A stretch of 64,000 bases of DNA, from the NCBI RefSeq assembly GCF_028009165.1, contig NC_079243.1:2418001-2482000 (forward strand), in the 5' to 3' direction. Below the pieces are notes generated by a model. It was not told where the DNA came from and made no database searches. It saw only the letters and a list, made by a program, of their open reading frames with translations. The stretch is from Akanthomyces muscarius (lineage: Eukaryota > Ascomycota > Sordariomycetes > Hypocreales > Cordycipitaceae). This document shows positions 55,601 to 64,000 of this stretch, piece after piece. Both the position numbers and the translations under genes were made by a program. How positions within the stretch are numbered: the stretch's first letter is position 1; every line of letters begins with the position of its first letter.

Positions 55601-58600
55601 GGCCGCCGAGTCATGTCTCGCAGGGCCCGCAAGCGACGCTTCTCTGCTTCATCAAGTGTCTTTTGTCCACCAGTGCTGAGCTGGGCAAGCTGGTTGCCTT
55701 CTTCGATATCATCGTCGCTGTTGTCGGATTCTTCGTCGGAGCTGTTGACCATGATTTCACTCCGCCCGACGAGACCACCAGGGGGCTCGCCGCGAAGCTG
55801 TCTGGCCTTGGCGATTGCCTCTGCATCTCGCTTGGCCTTCTCGGCCTTTTCTCTTTGTCGGCTTTCCTTAAGTGCGGATATAGCCTTCTGATCTGGGACC
55901 TTGGATTTGGCCTTTTGCTTCGCCTCAATGGTCTTGAGGAGAGGGTTGTTCAAAGAATTGCTCAAGTTCAAAACATCCTGTCGGTTCGAACTAGGCTTAC
56001 TGCTGGATGTGGATGAGCTTGTTGAGGACGACGCTGACCCAGACTTGGACCACGCATCCAGTCTGCTCTGCTTCTTGATCTTGTCTCTGGCGGACTTGGT
56101 ATCAGCTGTGCTAAGCTGGATAATTTGTACGTCGTCGTCTGTGTTTCCAAGGGCTTGTAGAAGTTCGGCGCGCTGCTGGTCGCTTAGGTTGGTAGATCGC
56201 AAGTACTTTCCTGCCGTCGCCGTTGGCACACATGCGTCCACGATCAGCTTCCTGGAACCAGCATTGATTTCAAGATTGTTTTCGCGAAGTCGCTTCAGAA
56301 TCTTGCAAAGAACTCGTACGGTGACATCAACCAACCACAGATCCTTAAGTCGAATCATGTTTTCCATACCGCGGAAATTGTCCTTTGCAGGAGCAAGAAT
56401 CTTTACCATCATGTCTGCCTCGCTACGACCAAGAGCCGTTGCAGATGTAAGAAGGCCATCTTCAGCAATAAGAGCTTCTGCTAATTCCATGATCTCACGA
56501 CAAAACTCCGTCATGATGGCGTTTGGCACGTAATGTGACCACGATTCAATGTTGAGGCACGACTTGGAAACAAAGCGCCATTGCTCGTTCCACCAACGGA
56601 GGACTGTGGCGGCTTGTCTAGAGTCCAGCTGTCCACTTCGCAACACACCGGAGGAGGAGGCTTCGGCAAGACCACGCAGAATGGCACGATTGGCGTTCAG
56701 AAGCGGACGAATTGGGCCCCATGGAAACGGTGGTTTAAGAACTCGGTCCAGAGACCACACTGCGGAGGCCAACGTTTGCTCAGTGTGCAGCTGCGCAAGC
56801 TGTTCGATGGCAGAGCCGCGAGTATCCTCGGCAGTCCAGCCTTTGAGGACTTCAGCTGCAGACTCGGCGAGATCTGATTCGTCATGAACTGACAAGCCAA
56901 TAATAACCTGAATAGGGACCCGCTCGATAAAGAGGCTATTGAGGTCCATGACGTCCATATCGCCGATTCGTCCTATGATTCTCGAAATAGTGTCGGCGGT
57001 GGACTTGAGAGACTCGTTGAAGGCTATGCTTGAGTCGTCTAGTTTGCCTCCCGCTTTACGCGCTCGAATCTGCTCGACGGCGCATATTGGAGCCAAAGCA
57101 AAGAGAATTTGTTTGGATAGCTTGACGCGATCATTGGACGCCTCGTACATTTCGATAATGGCGGTCCAAAAGGCCCTGGAGTTTCTTGTAACGGTGGACT
57201 GGATCTTGCTGCTACCATGAATGGCATGGTACTCTTCATAGAAGAGCTTCATGTCTAGCTTCATGGCCGCTTCTGTCAACGTATGCGCAGAATCGGCCAC
57301 TTGAAAGGTAGCCCAGCCTTCTATGCTCTGCTGTTTCTTGGGCGGATTGATTTGCTGGATGATGAGGTCTTTGTATTTAGTCATCAGGTTGAAGGCCGAG
57401 TTAATGTACAGATGGACTGTAGATGTAGCAGCAGACGTTTCCATGTCGAGAAATGTGTTGAGAAGAAAGGCGAGTGCGTCAAACCCGGCTCTCATACACG
57501 CCGCCTGGCCAGGCTCACCGATACTGGCATCTTTGACCAAAGTCTCAAAGAGAGTGTGCATGAGCACTTCGCATGCGTCATAGCGCTGGTCACGGCCGAT
57601 GGACTTGAGCCAAGGCTGAATCCAGGATATAGAAAATGGAACCGAATCTTTGCCTGGGCTATCCCAGCAATTTTCAAGCGATTGTCGGAGCAGGCCTTTG
57701 TATATAGGACTTCCAAAAAGCAAGTCGGCAATGACGTTGGGGCGAGCACCACCAATCACGTCCCAGAGAACTTTGGGTGCCTTGTCAAGCAGGGCTGTCA
57801 AGATGCGAATGGCGGCAACTAAGACGCCCTCTGAGCGACAGAACTGCATGTGGGCGAACAGCAACTCGTAAATAGACTTGCTTACTTCCAAGTTGCGCAC
57901 GTGGGAAGCAATCAGGCTGGCAGGAAGTGTGCGCAGGATATCCTCGAAGCCACACCAAAACTGCTCAATCTCGAGGTACACCTCAGGGGTCGCCTGATTC
58001 AAGTCTTTGCGCCACGTTTCCTCGATGGCACTGACCAATCCATCGTGGATAGCCCATTCAAATTGCGGTACAGTCAGAGAAGACGTACTTATATTCTTCC
58101 AGTTCTCGTGCGCCCACTTTCGTCGATCCTCGTTCTTGTGATCGAACAAAAAGTACGTCATACCGGGCAAGGGGTCCTTGGTCCCAAGCTTCAGATAAGT
58201 CTTGCCCTGCAGGCGCATAAAGACATATTGAAATGTGGCTCGCTGATCGGGCTGAGCTAGGTAACTCATGCAGCAGAGAGCCTCGTAGACCGTAATCAGC
58301 ACGTTGCCCAAATTGTCGCCAAACTCTGACTTCTTAAATGTTGCGCCTGTGTTTTCGATTTTGGCAATGTAATTTTTGGCCCAAGTAAGATTTTCGTCGA
58401 TTCGGGCGTTGTCGAGTTGGTCGAGCAAGTCTTGGATTTGAGCGACGGCATCTTCATCCCAGCGTCTGTCAAAGTCATCAGGGTTAGTTTTTGCGGCGTA
58501 CATTCAGTGGTCTAGGTATCATCTACGTACTCGAGGAATTTTTGCATCTGTGGCTTGCGCCTCATGTGCCAGTTAAGGACACATTCGGAGCAAGATTTGA

Positions 58601-58886
58601 GCGCGGCATCAAGCCTTCTGCTGAAATCTCCGAGCCATTTGCCGGCGTCCTTCTTGTCAAAGCCAAATATCAGGCTGTTCCAGTAAGTGACATTGATGCG
58701 GCTATTGCCAGCCTCTATTCGCTTCTCTTTTTCTTCCCGGGTGATTGTAGAGTCGGGATCGTCGAGCACTCTGTAATTTTCGCCATCGTCGTCATGAATT
58801 CGTGGGCACAGGAGGTGTGTTTCGGGCGGGATCGCTTGGAACTCGTCGAACCATTTCCCGAGCTCGTCGCTAATTACGTTCGACAT
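52684..58886 (-). CDS. sen1: Sen1-type RNA/DNA helicase
   Basis: Superfamily 1B (Upf1-like) helicase; Sen1/senataxin terminates RNA polymerase II on short non-coding RNAs and resolves R-loops. Three exons, 58886-58531, 58465-52801 and 52749-52684, give 2028 residues. The first intron (GTACGT donor, CTAAC branch) joins KFLE to RWDEDAVAQIQ. The last intron adds the basic end PRKKAKPSLFLPKKR. Residues 1-1000 form the helical Sen1 N-terminal domain (MSNVISDELGKWFDEFQ). The helicase core has Walker A QGPPGTGKTKT (near 1327), motif II IIDEAAQ (near 1563), GDPKQLPPTV, motif V TTDAFQGRE and motif VI GLTRAKSSLWI. A disordered Pro/Ser tail follows. Taking the ATG at 58503 instead would lose 118 conserved residues. 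Confidence 0.95.
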
Positions 58887-59723
58887 TATGGGCAATCTAA
58901 TCCCGTCATTGTTCTGTTGAAAAGTAGCACCGGATCTTGATGGACGGGTAGATGATCGAGATTTGTTTGCTCTCAGGAGCAAACCTGCGCTCGTGCGTAG
59001 AGGAGCGGCAGCCTGCCCGCGATCCAGGGGTTTCTCTTTTGGCAGAGCACGCTGCGGCCTTGTCAGAGAATCAAATGGCAGAAGGCAAGATAAAAGCACT
59101 GCAGAGTGACACTCTAGATCCGCCGAGCGGCTACGGGTGAAGAAGCGAGGTTCGTGACCGCAATGGGTCGGGGATGATGAAAAAGAAAAAGGTGGATGCA
59201 GTCATTTACGCGTGGAGCTCTTGCTCGCGCGTTTGTTCGCGCAGCGCACTGTAGGCTGTAGGCAGCCGCTAGCGCACAGGCCCCCGAATTTAGATATGAT
59301 CGTTTGCACCTAGGTACTACAATCGATTCCAGAGCATCCCACGGATGATGATACTTTATCACTACTATCTGTCGGCTTAACAAATTCGCCTGCTCCCTCA
59401 CCGCTCTGTTTCCATCTGCCATCTTGTCAAATCTCGCTTTGCTTGGTCATGGGCAGTTAGCCTACTTATCCACGCGCAGGCTCGAAGACCCGGAATGCAA
59501 ACACTGCAACAAATCAAGACACGTGCCCGCACCAGATCGTGCCCGATATATATGACATAAGTTTATTATCATTATTATAATTTTATTCTTTGTCCTCTTC
59601 CTTCTTTTGACATGGCTTCGCTCGAGTACCGTAGCCAGCTTTTTTCCTTCTCGCTTACGCACGCAAAGGCTTGCTGTCTTGTCAAAGATGTACAGTGAAA
59701 ATAAATATTCTTTAAATATGCAT
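58887..59723. other. Intergenic, sen1 promoter
   Basis: About 840 bases upstream of sen1 and downstream of the DUF1857 gene. No gene seen; upstream in-frame extension of sen1 to 59099 lacks conservation. Confidence 0.55.
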
Positions 59724-60268
59724 TTATGCCTTCAGCCTTCCATCCGAGATCATCTCGCGGATAACCTTGATAGACGACTGCACCGCACCACGTGCATTCT
59801 GTAATGATGTTAATAATTTCGTCGCAAGCACTAGGCCACCATCTTCTCCTGCATCAGACTCACCTTTTGCTGCTCAGCCAGCATGTCCCGCTCCTCTGTG
59901 CTTCCCCTCTCAATCTTGGGAAACTTCCACTTGAACGAGTACGTCAGGTACAGATCCGTCTCGTCGTCGCTCGGCCCCGACGACAGGATGTTCTCAATCT
60001 CGGTACCGTCCTCGAGGCGAAAGTCGACCCTGTGCGGCGCCAGCTCCGTGCAAACCTCGCTCATCTCCTTGCTGCCCTCGAAGATGACGCGACGGTGCAC
60101 CACATTGTCCTCTTCCTTGTCGACAATGCACGAGGTAATGGGCGGTACAAACTGATCTGCGTGGCGGACCTTGCGGCGCAGGCCCTCCCAAACCTGCGCT
60201 GGGGTCAGGACGGGCTCGGCGCCGGCAGGATTGATGGGGGCTGTAGCGGCGTAGTAAAGGATGGCCAT
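59724..60268 (-). CDS. DUF1857 (AtaL-like) SRPBCC-fold protein
   Basis: Two exons, 60268-59840 and 59798-59724, give 167 residues. Without the 41 bp intron (donor GTGGCC, acceptor TTACAG) the frame stops at KMVA. With it the protein continues MNARGAVQSSIKVIREMISD, the helical C-terminus usual in this family. The fold is SRPBCC (START-like), a hydrophobic-ligand pocket of about 150-170 residues. Visible motifs are LTPAQVWEGLRRKVRHADQFV, DNVVHRRVIFEG and YLTYSFKWKF. The role is unknown; the best-known member, AtaL, comes from a secondary-metabolite locus. The donor is non-consensus, so the C-terminus is less sure than the rest. Confidence 0.85.
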
Positions 60269-63200
60269 GACGAAGGATGGTTTTTTTTTTTTTGGCGGAA
60301 GAACTATGTAATTTTATGCAGTTGAATTTCTTTTTGGAACTTTCAAATAATGAGGTCAATTGGAAAGAATATCTACGCTTTTTATAGTTGTGCTGTGCCT
60401 AGTGGTTTATTAATGCTTTTGGTTTGTGGTTCCACCTAGTTCGATAACTACATCTTGGTTTCTTACTTGCTTTCTTGGTCAGCTCAGCCACTACTTCTTG
60501 ACGTCACGTAATGCGTCAAGCGCGAGATCTACGGCGCAGGAATACCAAGGAAATAAGCAGAAATGGAGTAAATGGGAGGTTTAGAGGATGCACTATGGCT
60601 TTTACGAGTTTTGTAGTCCGTCGAGATCTTGTGTAACAGGATACGTGGTTCCTGTCAATCCTCGCCGTTGTTGGGCAGGTAAGCATGGTTGGGCGGACCT
60701 TGGGCGCTGTGCTGTTGGCGGGGGTGGTTGACAACGGTTGGTCATTGATGAAACAGTGCAGCGGGCGGCCTGCAGGCCGTAAAATGTCGGCTGTCTGTAT
60801 CGGGGCCGGGGGTAGCCACGATCCCCATGACTAGCAGGTCGGCAGTGGTGTGGTAGCCTAGACGGACGAGGAAAAATGGAAGGTGTTAACCCTCGCTGCT
60901 ATTATACTAAGTTACTCGCCGGAGGGTGCATCGCAGAGACACGACTCGGACGAGGAGCAGGTAGGTTGGTGTGGGCGGGGTAGAGGGTGCATGAACCAAG
61001 TTACTACGTAGGCCAATGGTGTAGCAAAAGGTGCTATTGGTGACAAGATATGCGCCACAGAAAAGTAGACGGACATGGGAAAAAATGGAGGGCTCTGGGA
61101 GCGGGAAGTGACCAGGCGAAATAGCTAGATTGCGACTGGTGGTGTTGAGATATGTGGTGCGGAGTGAATGAACAGGCCGATGGACAAGGCAGGCTAGCAA
61201 AGTGGGCAAACGCCAAAGAGATAGACGAGACAAACCAAAGAGTTCGCTCCGGGGATGGTTGAATTGTTGAGAGACTGATGGACAAAACTCGAGGACGGGA
61301 GCGTTGGGGGCCAAAGCCAGTTACCAGTAGGGCACTTTGTTTTGCTAGACAATGGATACTGAGACATTACGTTGTAGCACTGGTGAAAGGGCAGGCAAGC
61401 ATTTTTAGCTTTGAGCCAAGGTGAATTCTGGGAAACCAAAAGACCAGGGTGGTGTGGTGATGATTAGCGGGGGATGGGAGGAGAGGAGATGAGAGGGGAT
61501 GAGAGGAGGAGTGGAGTGGAGGGTGACAAGCGAAGAGGGGAAGCGAAGGCAAACTAGTCGAAGAGGAAGCGATGATGGGTGGTGGTGATGGCGATGGTGG
61601 TGAGGGAATGGCTGATGCGGATCGGAGATGTCAAAGATGGCCATGACAATGACAATGTGATGTGCACGGCAGATTGCAACAATTACCAACGAGTTGACCA
61701 AGCGATCGGTCAGAGCACAACAACAGTGTCACTTGTTCAACTACATCTCACTTGCGCGACTGGATTTGATTCATTTCCTGGCCGAGGCGGCACGTTGCAG
61801 GCCCGTGTCTAGCTCGCTGCTAGCAGCATTCTGGACTGGGTTGGCTGGTTGGTGGTCGTCGAGACTGGAGAGTCTCGTTGGCGGATTCCGGGCGTTCTCT
61901 GGCAGGGCAGTTGCCAGGCTCTCGTTCAAATTAAAGTGGTGGGTTTCGGGGGGTTCGTACAGCCTGATGATGGGCGCATTATTAGTCCAGTGTTGAGTGC
62001 CGGCGCTTGCATGAGAAAGGCTAGAAGGTCCGTGGTGGCTCTCGCGGCCCTCTTGCGTGCATCGAGGCTGCAGGTATGTCTTGGTATCGGCCTCACCAAC
62101 AGCATCTTGCCAACTGCAGACGGGCAAGTCAGCAGAAGTACCAGTAGTTCTTCTGCGCCGTTGGAGGCCCGGCCCCTCCGCCCCTCCACTCCGGGGGCTA
62201 AATACTGCTGCTGGATATTGGATTGCTGGGGCACATATGTACCAGGGTGCAGTGGGCGGAAGAGGGTGTTGCGGCAAGACAGACAAGCATCCTGCCTGGC
62301 ACGCCTGGTCCCTTGGCCGTGCATAGCCGTGTCTTGTGCAAGAGGCGCCGCGACCGTGTTCCTTTTGTAAGCAGGCACGCAGGGTCATAAGAAAGGGACA
62401 GGTAAGAGGCCGAGCAGAAACGCCGTCGAGATCCGTAGCAAAGCGGCCAATAGTCAGTCACAGGACTTCCACCATGCAAGCCCAAGCCCGGCCGGCGGAA
62501 GGTGGGCTGGGCTGGAACTGGCTCGACATGTCTCTCTCTCCACACCACAACCACGGGATGGGTGGACAAGGCGCCGGCAGTCAGTGGTACCTTGCGACAT
62601 GCGAGCTGCAGTAAAGGAGGGGAGGGGTCCGTGAAATATGGTCTGGTGCGGCAGCTCAAGTCAGGCCAGGTTGTCAGGTTGTCAGGTTGCTGGTGGTGCT
62701 GGTGCGGGTGCTGGTTGTTTGCATTGATTGTCATCGCCGGAAATTCATGATTGGTGCGCGACGAAGATGCTGCCACACGCAGTCTAGATTGCAGTCAGCG
62801 ATTTACAGCAGACGGACAGACTGAGAAAGTCGGAAGCAGTAAAAGCGGTGCGCCTTACGTTTTGACTCGAGAGGCCGAAAGAAAGTACCCGTGATGCAGG
62901 CTTGCAAACGCGTACTACGTGATAGGTAGCTGGACTGGAGCTCCTTTTGGTCGTCTGTATGCAGAGCTTACTGGAGATGGTTGGTCACGCCGTCTTGTGT
63001 CTTTATGCCGGCAGTAGGCAGATCTGTTCCCATCTCGTGGATTTGTAAATTGTGTTTGCGGCCGGAGAATTTGGTGTGGGTGGTGTCGTGAGCCCTGGTC
63101 GTTGTGGTTGTGGTGGTGATGGTGGCTGTCGGATGTGTGAGGCGCCCACCATGTCGAATACCTAGTTACTCAGTAGCCAATGGACAAGATGGCGAGGAAA

Positions 63201-64000
63201 CGCTGCCACAGTGGGCAAGACGAGGCAGGTCACTGGCTTCTTCTGGTTGCCAGCTGCTACTTAGCTGCTGGTCCTCGTTTCGGTTTGCTTCTTGTTCCGC
63301 ATTTGACCGTTTTCTTGTCCGGAGCGGGCATCCGTGGTGGCCGGCTAATAAGGAGGATTCCTTGGGGGGGTCGAATGGAGACCGGGGAGGGGGCCAGGGC
63401 GTGCCAGGTGGCGCGATTATCGATGGATACTGGGATCAGAGTCGGCTCTTGTATGCAGCCATGTCTGCATGTTTTTGTGTTGGCACGCTGCAAGCTGCAA
63501 GCCTGCGAGGTTGCAACGCCTCGGAGAGGGCGAGGGCGGATGGAGGAGAAAAGTGATGCTGGGCGTGGGAGGCGTTTGCGTTTGCAAGTGCGTTAATGAC
63601 AGCACCAGCAATTGAAAATGCCCAAGGTAAGTTGGTAATCAACAATGCTGCTGCCACTACGATGTCATACGTACTTGAAGGTAGCAGTAGCATTTATCAT
63701 CATCGTCTTTCTGTTATTATATTTGCTGATAGTCCGGTGGCACCTGGTGCTGGTCTGTCTCTTGGTCCCGTCTGCAGTCTGCAGCAGGCTTCTGCAGCGT
63801 CAGGCTGGCCGCTCTCCGCCCAGCTGCTGGCGGCGGCCACCCAACCACCAACGCACCCCAACATCCCCCCACTTGGCCAACACCTGTCCTGTCACACAGG
63901 GTTTTTAGTGCCAAAAGCCAGACCAGCAGGCCCAGACTCGCTCCGGTGCCGCTGGTCTGTCACCGAGGGCTGCTTTAGCGTGCTGCAACCTGCTGCAGGT
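60269..64000. other. 3.7 kb region without a supported gene
   Basis: The strand is strongly purine-rich (GA and GGT/GAT microsatellite-like tracts at 61440-61620 and 62670-62710; GGTGGT at 63100-63125). Many open frames exist on both strands but all are low complexity and none has splice logic or a family motif. It could be the promoter and long leader of a gene beyond the right edge, with the pyrimidine-rich strand transcribed to the left. Confidence 0.45.

Noticed and set aside
58503..58505. ATG at 58503 as the Sen1 start
   Set aside because: It lies inside an intron with GTACGT donor and CTAAC branch; the upstream exon from 58886 encodes the conserved Sen1 N-terminus.
1..64000. CRISPR arrays, rRNA genes, intact transposons or transposase genes
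   Set aside because: No regularly spaced short repeats, no rRNA-like sequence and no transposase or reverse-transcriptase motifs were seen; the organism is a fungus.

Overview
This is nuclear DNA of a filamentous ascomycete, most likely a Sordariomycete and perhaps a member of Hypocreales. The order is an inference. The evidence is dense 45-75 bp GT-AG introns with CTAAC-like branch sites, fungus-type genes (Ssz1, Sen1, Rrp40, Pop1, a CCG-6-like wall protein, Zn2Cys6 and 2EXR proteins), and a fungal secondary-metabolite locus. I resolved exon joins by hand from frame, splice sites and family conservation, so most genes below are spliced models. Layout: 1-1317 holds the N-terminal part of the RNase P/MRP subunit Pop1, running off the left edge. 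2063-2896 is a 2EXR protein. 3233-13620 is a compact GABA-utilisation block: an APC-family permease, succinate-semialdehyde dehydrogenase, divergent GABA aminotransferase, and a Zn2Cys6 regulator. 15042-22131 is mostly housekeeping: an NT-C2 protein, Ssz1, an F-box protein and exosome Rrp40. 23126-24956 encodes an unusual membrane-anchored C2H2 zinc-finger protein. Two further copies of its last zinc-finger module follow its stop codon in the same frame and look damaged by repeat-induced point mutation. The most interesting part is 26348-35326, a compact candidate dikaritin-type RiPP cluster. A secreted 106-residue precursor carries three copies of a 12-residue core (FGDISTLIETNY twice, FGEIDTLIETNY once). 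Each core follows Lys-Lys; the first two are followed by Lys-Arg and the third ends at the stop codon. The precursor is flanked by two UstY-type (DUF3328) membrane proteins with paired HxxHC motifs, and next to these lies a full-length ABCC exporter. The inferred flow is secretion, kexin cleavage at dibasic sites, UstY-mediated macrocyclisation and export. I do not recognise the core among the dikaritins I know. The right third holds a hypothetical Pro/Ser-rich protein, two GPI-type wall proteins, a GNAT acetyltransferase, a small block of poorly known genes with tiny first exons (46599-52070; two are clear paralogs and one of these looks disrupted), the RNA/DNA helicase Sen1, and a DUF1857/SRPBCC protein. 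Two long stretches (37098-41347 and 60269-64000) show no gene I can support.
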